This document shows, piece by piece, positions 23,401 through 34,756 of a DNA stretch of 64,000 bases. This stretch comes from Aulostomus chinensis (Eukaryota > Chordata > Actinopteri > Syngnathiformes > Aulostomidae): NCBI GenBank assembly GCA_037954235.1, contig JBBMOA010000013.1, forward strand, positions 7,133,501 to 7,197,500, given 5' to 3'. Made by a program: the position numbers and the translations under genes. Every line of letters begins with the position of its first letter. Positions within the stretch are counted from its first letter, which is position 1. Below the pieces are notes generated by a model, which was given only the letters and a program-made list of their open reading frames with translations, had not been told where the DNA came from and made no database searches.

Positions 23401-26400
23401 ATAACCAGCCTCCAACACCAGCCTCCATCACCAGGGTTTATCACCAGCCTCCAACACCAGCCTCCATCCCCTGCCTTTATCACCAGCGTTCATCCTCAGC
23501 TTCCGACACCAGGACTCATCACCAGCCTCCATCACCAGCCTCCAACTCTAGCCTCCATCACCAGTCTCCATCACCAGCCTCCATCATCAGTCTCCATCAC
23601 CAGTGTTCATCATCAGCCTCCATCACCAGCCTTCAACACCAACCTCCATCAGTGGTGTTCATCACCAGCCTACATCACCAGGCTCCACCGCCAGCCTCCA
23701 TCACCAGTCTCCATCACCAGTGTTCATCACTGACCAGTTGGAAATATGGAAGACACCAAAGGACCAAAGAACTGAACTACAAGCATAACAACAAAGCTCT
23801 CCCACACAAGCTTCCGTCACCAGGGTTCATCACCAGCCTCCATCACCAGGGTTCATTACCAGCCTCCAACACCAGCCTCTGTCACCATGGTTCATAACCA
23901 GCCTCCAACACCAGCCTCTGTCACCATGGTTCATAACCAGCCTCCAACACCAGCCTCCGTCACCAGGCTTCATTACCAGCCTCCAACACCAGGCTCCGTC
24001 ACCAGGCTTCATTACCAGCCTCCAACACCAGCCGCCGTCACCAGGGTTCATCACCAGCCTCCATCACCAGGGTTCATCACCAGCCTCCAACACCAGCCTC
24101 CGTCACCAGGGTTCATTACCAGCCTCCAACACCAGCTTCCAACACCAGCCTCTGTCACCAGGGTTCATCACCAGCCTCCATAACCAGCCTTCATCACCAG
24201 CCTCCCTCACCAGCCTCCATAACCAGCCCCCAACACCAGCATCCATCACCAGGGTTCATCACCAGCCCCCATCCCCAGCCTCCATCACCAGGGTTCATCA
24301 CCAGCCTCCATCACCAGGGTTCATCACCAGCCTCCATCACCAGCCTCCGTCACCAGGTTCATAACCAGCTTCCAAAAACAGCCTCCGTCTCCAGGGTTCA
24401 TTACCAGCCTCCAACACCAGCCTCCGTCACCAGGGTTCATTACCAGCCTCCAACATCAGCCTCCGTCACCAGGGTTCATAACCAGCTTCCAACACCAGCC
24501 TCCGTCACCAGGGTTAATAACCAGCCTCCAACAACGGCCTCCGTCACCAGGGTTCATAACCAGCCTCCAACACCAGCCTCCGTCACAAGGGTTCATTACC
24601 AGCCTCCAACACCAGCCTCCAACACCAGCCTCCGTCACCAGGCTTCATGACCAGCCTCCAACACCAGCCTCCGTCACCAGGGTTCATTACCAGCCTCCAA
24701 CACCAGCCTCCTTCACCATGGTTCATAACCAGCCTCCAACACCAGCCTCCGTCACCAGGGTTCATAACCAGCCTCCAACACCAGCCTCCGTCACCAGGGT
24801 TCATGACCAGCCTCCAACACCAGCCTCCGTCACCATGGTTCATAACCAGCCTCCAACACCAGCCTCCATCACCAGGGTTCATCACCAGCCTCCAACACCA
24901 GCCTCCATCACCAGGGTTTATCACCAGCCTCCATCCCCTGCCTTTATCACCAGCGTTCATCCTCAGCCTCCGACACCAGGACTCATCACCAGCCTCCATC
25001 ACCAGCCTCCAACTCTAGCCTCCATCACCAGTCTCCATCACCAGCCTCCATCATCAGTCTCCATCACCAGTGTTCATCATCAGCCTCCATCACCAGCCTT
25101 CAACACCAACCTCCATCAGCGGTGTTCATCACCAGCCTACATCACCAGGCTCCACCACCAGCCTCCATCACCAGTCTCCATCACCAGTGTTCATCACTGA
25201 CCAGTTGGAAATATGGAAGACACCAAAGGACCAAAGAACTGAACCACAAGCATAACAACAAAGTTCTCCCACACCAGCTTCCGTCACCAGGATTCATAAC
25301 CAGCCTCCTTCACCAGGGTTCATAACCAGCCTCCAACCCCAGCTTCCGTCACCAGGGTTCATAACCAGCCTCCAACACCAGCTTCCGTCACCAGGGTTCA
25401 TAACCAGCCTCCAACACCAGCTTCCGTCACCAGGGTTCATAACCAGCCTCCAACAACGGCCTCCGTCACCAGGGTTCATAACCAGCCTCCAACAACGGCC
25501 TCCGTCACCAGTGTTCATAACCAGCATCCAACACCAGCCTCCGTCACCAGGATTCATTACCAGCCTCCAACACCAGCCTCCGTCAACAGGGTTCATAACC
25601 AGCCTCCAACACCAGCCTCCGTCTCCAGGGTTCATTACCAGCCTCCAACACCAGCCTCCGTCACCAGGGTTTATTACCAGCCTACAACACCAGCCTCCAA
25701 CTCCAGCCTCAATCACCAGCCTCCAATACCAGCATCCAACACCAGCCTCCAACACCAGCTTCCATCACCAGCCTCCAACACCAGCCTCCGTCACCAGGGT
25801 TCATAACCAGCCTCCAACACCAGCCTCCGTCACCAGAGTTCATCACCAGCCTCCATCACCAGGGTTCATCACCAGCCTCCAACACCAGCCTCCGTCACCA
25901 GGGTTCATTACCAGCCTCCGTCACCAGGGTTCATCACCTGCCTCCATCACCAGCCTCCGTCACCAGGGTTCATCACCAGCCTCCATCACCAGGGTTCATC
26001 ACCAGCCTCCATCACCAGGGTTCATTACCAGCCTCCAACACCAGCCTCTGTCACCAGGGTTCATCACCAGCCTCCATCACCAGCCTCCGTCACCAGGGTT
26101 CATCACCAGCCTCCATCACCAGGGTTCATCACCAGCCTCCATCACCAGGGTTCATTACCAGCCTCCAACACCAGCCTCTGTCACCAGGGTTCATCACCAG
26201 CCTCCATCACCAGCCTTCATCACCAGCCTCCGTCACCAGCCTCCATCACCAGCCCCCAACACCAGCATCCATCACCAGGGTTAATCACCAGCCCCCATCC
26301 CCAGCCTCCATCACCAGGGTTCATCACCAGCCTCCATCATCAGTCTCCATCACCAGCCTCCATCATCAGTCTCCATCACCAGCCTCCATCATCAGTCTCC

Positions 26401-26548
26401 ATCACCAGTGTTCATCATCAGCCTCCATCACCAGCCTTCAACACCAACCTCCATCAGCGGTGTTCATCACCAGCCTACATCACCAGCCTCCACCACCAGC
26501 CTCCATCACCAGTCTCCATCACCAGTGTTCATCACTGACCAGTTGGTG
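20494..26548. repeat. 39-bp-unit satellite in three macro-units
   Basis: About 6 kb of units based on cctccgtcaccagggttcat plus aaccagcctccaacaccag (39 bp), with shorter variants mixed in. A non-satellite leader (ggaaatatggaagacaccaa and the next 50 bp) occurs three times, at 20493, 23740 and 25207, and a closing block ending ttcatcactgaccagttg ends just before the second and third leaders and at 26548. So the array is three macro-units of about 3.25, 1.47 and 1.34 kb. The first also has an internal duplication of about 1130 bp (compare 20950 and 22080). Thirty-nine is divisible by three, so long frames appear on both strands; they are not genes. It lies in the intron between the two EGF exons. 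Confidence 0.95.
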
Positions 26549-26664
26549 CCTCCAAAAGTGTTTCAGTCAGATTTGATCTCCAGTCAAACGGTTTACTGGT
26601 CAATGACACTTAGTGCTGGATGACCTCATTTCATAACCCACACATCAACAATAGCAATTAGTGT

Positions 26665-26679
26665 GCACACGCACGCACG

Positions 26680-26743
<64 letters not shown>
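26665..26743. repeat. CA/CG microsatellite downstream of the EGF exon donor
   Basis: Mixed cacg and ca units on the plus strand (TG/CG in the nrg2 sense strand), about 80-160 nt after the donor at 26824. Confidence 0.95.
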
Positions 26744-26749
<6 letters not shown>

Positions 26750-26824
26750 CTGCTTCGCATGCTTCCTTTTGGATGCAATTCACTCAAACATTCCTAGAGC
26801 TAAGAAAAAGTCACTGTAACTTAC

Positions 26825-26948
26825 TTGCAGTACAGCTCGTTAATACCATGTATGAAGTAACAGTCTCCTCCATTGACGCAGTGGGCCTTTTCCGTGTCGT
26901 TGCAGCGCCTTGCATGACTCACACCTGGAGACGGCGTGGTGGTTGTCA
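26825..26948 (-). CDS. nrg2: Neuregulin 2, spacer and EGF-like domain exon (Cys1-4)
   Basis: This exon gives residues 246-287 (Lys 287 is split). It starts with a short Thr/Pro/Ser spacer (TTTTPSPGVSHAR) and then four EGF cysteines: C261-X7-C269-X5-C275-X10-C286, with CVNGGDCYFIHGINELYC, very close to mammalian NRG2. The EGF-like domain is the ErbB-binding part of all neuregulins. The acceptor (gtcatag) is poor in pyrimidines; the donor is a perfect gtaagt (plus strand 26819-26824). A TG/CG-rich tract lies about 80 nt inside the downstream intron in the sense strand. Confidence 0.93.
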
Positions 26949-27670
26949 CTATGACATAAATGCATACACAAGAAGTAAATCCACCAAAAGTTCTGACACT
27001 CCAGGGTGTCTGCAGCCGTCCTCTAAGAGTGTTGGAGTGTCCTGAGGACGCTGGTGTGACCAACCTTGTGTCTGGGCAGTTGTGAGTCAGTGTGAGTGTT
27101 CATCCAGTCAGATACACTTAGAGTGACTGTCTACTTATGAAATGATCACCAATAATGACATTGATCCTGTTTCGTCTTGTTTTTGATCCCAACCACTGCT
27201 GCTTCCTTGTCTTTACTTTGACAACAGCTTCAAAATTATGCATAAGTAAGATGCCCCCCCCCCCCCCACATTACTTCTCAATGACTCCAGAATGCCAACC
27301 AGCCAGATCCAGTAAATGTAGCTGGATGGGGACTGATGGCTAACAACAGCTGGTCTGTCCAAAAATGTCGCTTTAAAACTCCCCAGGCAGTTGTCTGGTA
27401 TCATCCATGGCTATTTTTAAAAAATGCTTATACATTTTAATCAAAAATACAATGTGTATAATAAAGACATTTTGGTAGAAGTATCACTTATTCCCAATGA
27501 TATAGTCAGTACGTGGTGCCAGGTGTTTAGGAAGTGGTGTACAGTAACTGAATGACACCAAATGAAGTCTTCCGTTGTTGCTAAGATGTAATGTTTCCAG
27601 TTGAGTTCAGTGTTTCACACAGTCAGTACAACAGTAGAGAGAGGATTAGACAGGACATGTGATTGCTCAC
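26949..27670. other. nrg2 intron between EGF and second Ig exon
   Basis: Short intron of about 720 bp with a C run at 27251-27267 and no other feature. Confidence 0.7.
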
Positions 27671-27789
27671 AAATCTGCACGCTGATAATGCTGGTGACGT
27701 TTTCTTGTCCCAGTGAGTTTTCAGCCACACAGGTGTAGTTTCCAGAGTCTTCCACACGCACACGACTGATCTGCACCTTGGAGTTTTTT
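27671..27789 (-). CDS. nrg2: Neuregulin 2, Ig-like domain exon (second half)
   Basis: This exon supplies residues 206-245 plus one base and closes the Ig-like domain. The translated frame reads KNSKVQISRVRVEDSGNYTC and then VAENSLGQENVTSIISVQI, matching the NRG2 segment around VEDAGEYVCEAEN. The second Ig cysteine is residue 226. The acceptor is ctctctgaag and the donor gtgagc (plus strand 27665-27670). Phase 2 in and phase 1 out agree with the neighbouring exons. The long ORF that overlaps here on the same strand is in the wrong frame and is a shadow. Confidence 0.92.
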
Positions 27790-28009
27790 CTTCAGAGAGG
27801 GAGACAGACAGGAAGTGATTCACAGCAGATTGAAAACAGACAGTGTCAGTTCCTATCTCAATAAAGATGTGGACTCATCTTTAAGTGGACCAGAATTGAA
27901 GTTCATATAGAAGCAAAACATGAATGATCATTACATGCACATGTCCCTAATGAGTGGCCAATCACAGACTATATATTATCCAACATACGGCGCAGGGCCA
28001 GAGCAGCAC

Positions 28010-28790
28010 AGCTGCGGGGAGCGGTCATGCAGCTGATGAGCGGCCGTGATGTCACCAGAGGGGGTGTACAGGAGGAGGGAGTCCCTCCTCATGAGATCAA
28101 GTTTTTCTTTGCCAGGTTTAATAAGCATGATTTTTCCTCTGAACAAGCTCACGGCTGTTACTGCAAAGAAGCAGTGGTAGCATGTCCTCCAGTCACAATC
28201 ACAGTCCACAAGCTTTGTCATCAGTTGAGGAAAATTAAAGTAAGAGTCAGCAGGTCCCAGTGGGGTGCATCTCCACACCTTGAACACTGACCAGTTGTGT
28301 GCTGTTTCACTCCATTTTCTCTCACTCAGTCTGTTCCTGAACTACCAAAACTGCCTCTTATGTGGAACCCATCCCTCTATCGTTCCTGTCTCTGAGATGA
28401 GAGGGGCAGTCAAGGACCTTAGTGACCTGAGCCCAATAGCCCTGATCTCTCAGGTCATGAAACGTCTAGTAAGAACACTAGTAGAGCCTCTTGCTATGCT
28501 ACCCTAACCCTTATCAGATCCCCCAGTTTCCCTATGGGAACGGAGTTGGGGGGCCACCATGTGCACCTGGAGAGCAGATATAGTCATCTGGAGAAAGCAG
28601 GTACTTCTGTTTGAATAACACTTTTCTTCTTCTTCAAGTGCAAATAATAAATTCAGCCACATCTCATGGCTTCTAAACTGAACTGTAATACTCACAGCTC
28701 GACCACTGAACTGCTTATTGACAGACCTGAATGTGTCAGAGAAAATCATAAGCATTCTGATACACTCTGTCCTAAAACTGGATTAGATTA
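28010..28790 (+). pseudogene. LINE fragment (Jockey-superfamily-like RT start)
   Basis: Plus-strand frames read KFFFARFNKHDFSSEQAH, then SLFLNYQNCLLCGTHPS, IVPVSEMRGAVKDLSDLSP and IALISQVMKRLVRTLVEPL, the linker and first RT motifs of a fish non-LTR element (compare IVPVPK and RPVALTS-VMK of relatives). Beyond the stop at 28505 similarity continues in other frames (FAYR-like and STTELLIDRPE regions) to about 28790. Broken by stops and frameshifts. Confidence 0.75.
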
Positions 28791-29014
28791 CTAAATTAAA
28801 AATAATAGCTTACATATTAAATACATATTAATATATTAAATTATGGATGTGGTCATGATGTTAACTTCCTTTAGAAACATGCTGATAGGTCTGCACTCGT
28901 TGGCCTTTAAGAAACGGCAATGACCAAATGTATAGAGAGGAGCTCCTTGCTGATCTCAGACCAGCCTGAGCCAATGATCATTGATGGAACCCAGTTGAAA
29001 TGATGTCTCCAAGG

Positions 29015-29762
29015 TATGATGATGTATGTTGTATGATATTGTATGATGATGTTGTATGTTGTATGGTGATGTTGTATGATGTTGTCTGTTGTATGATAAT
29101 GTATGATGATGTATGTTGTATGATGTATGATATTGTATGATGTTGTATGTTGTATGATGATGTATGATGATGTTGTATGATATTGTATGATGATGATGTA
29201 TGTTGTATGATGATGTATGATGTTGTATGATGTTATATGTTGTATGATGTTGTATGATGCTGTGTTGTATGATATTGTATGATGAAGTTGTATGTTGTAG
29301 GATGATGTATGATGTTGTATGATATTGTATGATGTTGTATATTGTATGATGATGTTGTATGTTGTTGTATGATGAAGTTGTATGTTGTATGATGACGTAT
29401 GATGTTGTATGATATTGTATGATGATGTATGATGTATGTTGTATGATGATGTATGACGATGTTGTATGTTGTATGATGATGTATGATGATGTGTTATTGT
29501 ATGATGATGTATGATATTGTATGATATTGTAGGATGATATTGTATGTTGTATGATGTTGTATGATGATGTTGCATGATGACGTATGATGTTGTATGATGT
29601 ATGATGTTGTATGATGATGAATGATGTGTGATTATGTTGTATGCTGTATGATGATGTATGTTGTATGATGATGTATGATGATGTTGTATGTTGCATGATG
29701 ATGTATGATGATTTTGTATGATATTGTATGATGATGTTCTATGTTGTATGATGATGTTGTAT
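29015..29762. repeat. ATG-rich minisatellite, left part
   Basis: Irregular units of tatgatgatgttgtatgttg, about 750 bp. The same kind of sequence resumes at 35268 beyond the Gypsy element, so one array was split by the insertion. The two 200-codon frames on the minus strand are artefacts of the repeat. Confidence 0.9.
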
Positions 29763-30027
29763 TGTGACGGTTTTCGGGGACTGGGTTGTTCTGGGGTGCC
29801 AGCCAGGCATATAGCCTGACAAATAAATGATATTTAATTATTATGTCTTAATTTTTTTTTTTTTCGTTTTTGGTTGTTTAGGGGTTTTTTTGTCAGTCAC
29901 ATTTTAGTCCCCCTCACACACGCACACAAGGAAGCATCAAGGATAAACTTTGATGACCCCCCCAAAAAAATTATCAATCCTGAATATAAACAGTAACAAT
30001 GAAACCTTCCCTTCACCAAATTGTAAG
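29763..30027 (-). repeat. 3' LTR of the Gypsy element
   Basis: Starts tgtgacggttttcgg on the plus strand and matches 34757 onward. The shared sequence runs to ttgtaag (30021-30027). On the element strand it holds a gtttatattc TATA-like word. A purine run in the element sense (ggtgaagggaagg, 30005-30017) could instead be the polypurine tract, which would put the LTR edge at about 30004. Confidence 0.8.
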
Positions 30028-33000
30028 TACCCAGCCCAGAACAACAGTAATAGTCAAACAACAACAACTCAGGATCCTCCAAAACCACCTCATAGTTGAG
30101 GGGATTCACTCTCCGCAGGACCCTGTATGGGCCTTTCCATAGCAGAGCAAGCGTGGCGGTGAACGACTTGTCCAGCTTGGAGTAGGGGTGAGTCTTCAGC
30201 CACACCCTGTCCTTTTCCTCAAATATTTGTTCTCTCCTGTAGCAGTCATAGTTCACTTTTTGACGTTCCTTTGCTTTCTGGATGTTTTTGGCCACAAATT
30301 CCCTCAGGTCTGTCAGTTCAGCCACCTTCTGGTATGCGGGGCTATCAGGAGTGCAGAGTTCAGGACTTAGCTCACTGTCCATGGGGCCTTTGAGTGGACG
30401 GCTAACATTGAGCTCAGCTGGGGTCACTCCTGTGGACTCATGCACAGATGTATTCAGGGCAAACCGGAACTCAGGTAGGTACTTGTCCCAAGTTATGTGG
30501 CTGCTGTTGACATAGGAGGACATCATAGCCTTCAAGTTTCTGTTCACTCGCTCTGTAAGGTTAGTTTGGGGGTGATATGGTGTTGTTTTCTGTTGTTTCA
30601 GGTTCCGCTTCTTCCAGGTGGCTTAAAACACTGACGAAATGAACTGGGGCCCTTAGTCAGAGAGCATGGAATCTGGCACACCGCACTGGGTAAGTATCTC
30701 ATTAGTCAGTACTTGGGACACAGTCTCTGCAGTAGCTTTCCTCAGAGGGAATAGCTCTACCCATTGGGAATAGTAAGCCACAAAAACCAACAGGTAAACA
30801 TTTCCAGTGGAGCTCTGAGGAAATGGCCCCATGGTGTCCACTCCCAAAAGCTCCCACGGCCGGCTTACCACCGTCGGCTGGAGCTTCCCAGGCGGCCGGC
30901 GGTTCTCAGGCTTGTGCACCTGACAGGTCTGACAGCACTGCACATATTTTCTCACCTTCAAACTCATCCCGGGCCAGTATGCCAGGGCCTGCAACCGTTT
31001 ATAGGTCTTGTACCATCCCAGGTGTCCGGCGAGGGGATGGTCGTGGAAGAATCTGAGCAGGTCTGAACGCAGGGTGAACGGAACGTATGCTTTGTACAAG
31101 GTCTTGTGTTGGAGCCTGACCATGCGGTAAACCTTGTCCTCCAGGATGGTGAAGTATGTGATCGAGTTGGTGTGTTCTTCCACTTTGTCAACTAAGGAAT
31201 CATACAGCTTTCTAACCTCGGGGTCAGCCTGCTGTGCCCTCCATATGGTTTCATCTGACATTGGAAGATGTTCTGACATTTCCCTTATGGCAGGCTGGAC
31301 CGTGGCACACAGGGAGGTCGTGGAGCTCTCTTCCACAATAAAGGTAAACTCATGGAGCCTGAGGGCCCACCTGATCAGTCTTGAACTGGGTTTCTGTGTT
31401 CGAAACACCCAGATCAGGGATGCATGGTCAGTAACAACTGTGAACAGCCTTCCTTCCAAATAATACCGCCATTTCTCCAGTGCCCAGACCAAAGCCAAAC
31501 ACTCTTGTTCAGTGGTGAAGAAATTCCTCTCAGCTGGATTGAGGGTACGGCTTGCAAATGCAATGACGTTCTCAGTACCCAGCCCCGAGGTTTGAGCCAG
31601 CACAGCTCCCAGACCAACATCTCTAGCATCAGTGTATACTATGAAAGGCAAGTTAAAGTCAGGATGTCTGAGTATAGGTGGAGAAGCAAGATGCTGTTTC
31701 AAAGTGTCGAAGGCTAGCTGGCAAGCCTGGGTCCAGATGAATTTACTGTTCTTCCTCTTCAAGGCAGTCAGTGGCTCAGCGATCTCAGAGAAATTGGGTA
31801 CAAAACGATGGTACCAGCCCGCCATTCCCAGGAACCACTGCACCTCCTTGATGTTTTTGGGGGTGGGGAATGCCTAGACGGCCTCAGTCTTCCCCTGATC
31901 CACCTGGACTCTCTCCACCGATACCACATGGCCCAGGAACTGGAGGGATTTCCTGAAAAACTGGCACTTTTTCAGGTTCACAGTGAGGCCTGCCATCCTC
32001 AGCTTGTCAAAAACGGCCTGTACATCGTGGTGATGCTTTTCAAGAGAGGGTGAGTAAATGATAATATCATCCAGATAGACCATGCAGATGTCCCCCCGAA
32101 GGCCCCCCAAAACTAGCTCCATCAGCCTTTGGAAGTTTTTCAGGCCAAATGGCATGACCTCAAACTGAAACAACCCAAAGGGGCAGATGAAGGCTGTCTT
32201 CTCCTTGCTCCCTTCCTCCATAGGCACCTGCCAGTAGCAACTATTGAGATCGATCGTGGTGAAGACAGCAGAGCCAGCTAGGGATTCCAAGATTTCTTGG
32301 ATATTTGGGATAGGGTAAGCATCGGTCTGAGTTCCTGCATTCACTTTCCAGTAATCAACACAAAAGCAAGACTTGTGGGTGTCTTTCTTAGGGACAAGCA
32401 CAACTGGAGCTGCATATGGTGATGTTAAGGGGGTGATGATGCCGGCCTCTAACATTTCCTCGATGTGTTGTTTCATCTCCTGCATTTTTGCAGGAGAACA
32501 TCTGTAGGGTTTCTGTCTTATTGGCATTATATGGGACAGTAGAATGTGGTGGGACACTATCTTTGTTTTCCCCACCTTGGTGGTGCAGACTGAGTTGTTC
32601 ATGTGCAGTTGAGCCCGCAACCATTATTTCCCTGCTTCATCCAGGTGAGACTCCTGAACAACTGTCTCCACAAGGTCTGTTTCTCTGGGGTCTTGCATGG
32701 AGGGATATTGGAATACTATGGCGGGCGGCATAGTGGAGTAGAAAGCAAGGTTTGAAGATGCCGGGGATGGTAAGGGTTCATTCACAGTTTCTCTCCTAAA
32801 ATGATATCTCTTCTTGGCCCAAGATTTGAACCAGTAGGAGTTGTCAGACACATCAAACTGTAACCTGGTGATAAATGTAAAGTCCAGCCCAAGAACAACA
32901 GGAAAAGCCAGACACTGGGAGGGAAGGACAACCACAGGTATTGTTGGGCTACGTTGATGGATGTGGATTTCCAACTCACACCAACCCAGGGGATGCCTCG

Positions 33001-33172
33001 CCGTACCATCAGCATAGTAGAGAGGGCCCTGATGCCAGGGTTTCAGCTTAGCTCCTCTGCCATTGAATTGCTTCCAGACAGTGTCAGTGATGAGGGTGTA
33101 GGATGAACCAGTGTCTAGGATGGCATTTCCGTTCCATGAGCCTATTCCAACCGGAATCACAAGCTGCTGGGG
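29897..33172 (-). pseudogene. Gypsy pol polyprotein with in-frame stops
   Basis: Same frame as gag. Order: aspartic protease (LDTGSSYTLI, then VVLGLDF), RT (VVLVPKKD, FTTIDLNSCYWQVP, EVMPFGLKNF, catalytic MVYLDDIIIY near 32080), RNase H (VYTDARDVGLGAVL, TEQECLALVWALEKW, VTDHASL), then integrase with the HHCC finger (HPLAGH, CQTCQVHK), first Asp in GVDTMGPF, second in the SD before a stop, and Glu in NLTERVNR, followed by a C-terminal region with GPYRVLRRVNP. Stops interrupt the frame at 32624-32626, 31874-31876, 30653-30655 and 30623-30625. No frameshift is seen. The frame runs on into the 3' LTR. Confidence 0.88.
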
Positions 33173-34612
33173 TTAGCGATCATCAAATAAGCTTAGGGGT
33201 GTAGGCTCTTTTCTTGGGTTTGTAAGTGAATTAATTGTGGGGGTAGGGTCTCCCTCTCTGCAGGTGTGACAGGCAGGTTCAGTTGGTTGTTTTTGGTATC
33301 TGTTTCTTCCAGGTTGGTACTGGGGACATGCTGATGGAGGATGGGAATTTTTGCACCGCCAACATTGAACAGGGGGTGGACCCAGTGCACGCTCAGATTG
33401 GAGAGGTTGGGGCATAGAGTCTGTCTTGCCTGATTTTTGTGTGGCTTTCCTCCTTTGCTCATAGAGGCGTCGATTCTCTTTATCCTTCTCCAGCTGCTGT
33501 CCAAGGCGAACCAGTGCCTCCACTGTGGTGATGTTACTGCCTCTTAGCTGGCTAGCTAGCTGGGGGTTGATGTTTTTCAGGGTGAGCTTTACCACCTCTA
33601 GTTCTGTGGCTTGAGGATTCCAACGCTTGCACAAGGATCGATACATGTAAGCAAAGTCCCTGATGCTTTCATTCTCTCCTTGTACCCTGGTTCTGACTCT
33701 TTCAGCAAGTTCATCCTGGTAATCCTCTGACAGGAATGCTGAAGTGAATCGCCTCTCAAATTGTTGCCAGGTATGGGTATCAAGGCGGGCAACATCCCAC
33801 CAATCCCAAGCTGTCCCATGCAGCACATTCCGAAGTGTTGCAATTAGTTCAGTATCATGGAGGGGATGTAACGCAAGATAATCTTTGCAACGCTCCAAGA
33901 ATGAGAGGGGGTCCTGAGAATCCTCCATTCTCCCAAAGGTAGGAAACTGCATTTTGATGGGGCTCCTCCCTCCAACAACAGCTCTTAGGTCCTGTTGACT
34001 TTCTGGTGGAAGAGGAGAAACAAGGTCCTGCTCTGGGCACCCGAGTAAAGGAGTTGACTGGAGTCTGTGTCTCTGTGTTTGTACAGGGTGGCAGAGTGGC
34101 GGGAGGGTCTGCACTGAAACATCCACCAATGCTGTAGGACGCATAAAAGGTGTTAAGCTGCGATGATTCACTTCATCGGTGAGAGAGCAGATGCTCGCAG
34201 CGCAGTGACTCACTTCCTCTTCCACGTGCTGGACGACTGAAACCATTGGTTCCATGACAGATTTCAGATCAGATAATAATTCTGTGTGGTAATGTTTCAG
34301 GCGCCAGTTTATTGTTGATGAGAGTTGTTGGTTGAGATATTGGAAGTGTTTCTCCATCTTGTCCTCCAGTGTTTTTATTTTTTCCTCCCACCTAGAGGCC
34401 ATTTTGTTTATATGCATTTCCACATAACATTTAAGCTCCTCCACTTCCTCCTTTCTGCCTGCCCTTTCAGCTGCAGCTGGCAGGGTGGTGTGAGGTCCCA
34501 GTGGAAGCGGTATCAGAAGTTGTGTGAGTGCCTCAGGTCCACAAGAGTCCATTTCTAGCAGCGTGAGAGAAGTGGCCTGTCCAAAGTTTTGGTCTGCGCC
34601 TGCTCCGTCCAT
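33173..34612 (-). CDS. Gypsy gag protein
   Basis: An intact 479-residue frame. The N-terminal part is coiled-coil-like (about 55-105: EEVEELKCYVEMH, KIKTLEDKMEK). The central capsid region resembles retrotransposon gag domains (LSFLERCKDYLALHP, TAWDWWDVARLD, WQQFERRF, ESIRDFAYMYRSLCKRW). Near the C-terminus there is a zinc-knuckle-like CWRCKNSHPPSAC with only three residues before the His instead of the usual four. It forms the particle shell and binds element RNA. It ends at TAA (33173-33175), and the pol frame continues directly in the same frame. The intact length suggests recent activity. Confidence 0.85.
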   Translation of the reverse strand: MDGAGADQNFGQATSLTLLEMDSCGPEALTQLLIPLPLGPHTTLPAAAERAGRKEEVEELKCYVEMHINKMASRWEEKIKTLEDKMEKHFQYLNQQLSSTINWRLKHYHTELLSDLKSVMEPMVSVVQHVEEEVSHCAASICSLTDEVNHRSLTPFMRPTALVDVSVQTLPPLCHPVQTQRHRLQSTPLLGCPEQDLVSPLPPESQQDLRAVVGGRSPIKMQFPTFGRMEDSQDPLSFLERCKDYLALHPLHDTELIATLRNVLHGTAWDWWDVARLDTHTWQQFERRFTSAFLSEDYQDELAERVRTRVQGENESIRDFAYMYRSLCKRWNPQATELEVVKLTLKNINPQLASQLRGSNITTVEALVRLGQQLEKDKENRRLYEQRRKATQKSGKTDSMPQPLQSERALGPPPVQCWRCKNSHPPSACPQYQPGRNRYQKQPTEPACHTCREGDPTPTINSLTNPRKEPTPLSLFDDR

Positions 34613-34731
34613 GTGGGTGTTTGCAGCGGCTATTTTTTCCGGCTTGTCTTTATGTTTTGGGTTTCGTTGAAGGGTCCAACTTTATGTTTCTTATTTTGTT
34701 TGAGTCTCTGTTTTTTATTCAGATTTTAGTC

Positions 34732-34749
34732 GTCCCTGTTCAGGTGCCA
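34732..34749 (-). other. Primer binding site (tRNA-Lys type)
   Basis: Just inside the 5' LTR, the minus strand reads tggcacctgaacagggac. This differs at two positions from the well known 18-nt site complementary to tRNA-Lys3, both G-to-A or C-to-T type changes. Location and similarity fit priming of reverse transcription by tRNA-Lys. Confidence 0.75.
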
Positions 34750-34756
34750 TTTTTTA

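Noticed and set aside
20371..26284. Long frames (up to 439 codons) with PPSPGFITSLQHQ or WCWRLVMNPGDGG repeats
   Set aside because: They appear because the 39-bp satellite unit is divisible by three and lacks stops on both strands. No start context, no splice logic and no known domain.
28907..29696. Two overlapping minus-strand frames of over 200 codons (YNIIQHHTSS)
   Set aside because: Both read the ATG-rich minisatellite in different frames.
30764..32053. Plus-strand frames opposite the Gypsy pol
   Set aside because: Shadows of the minus-strand protease, RT and integrase frame.
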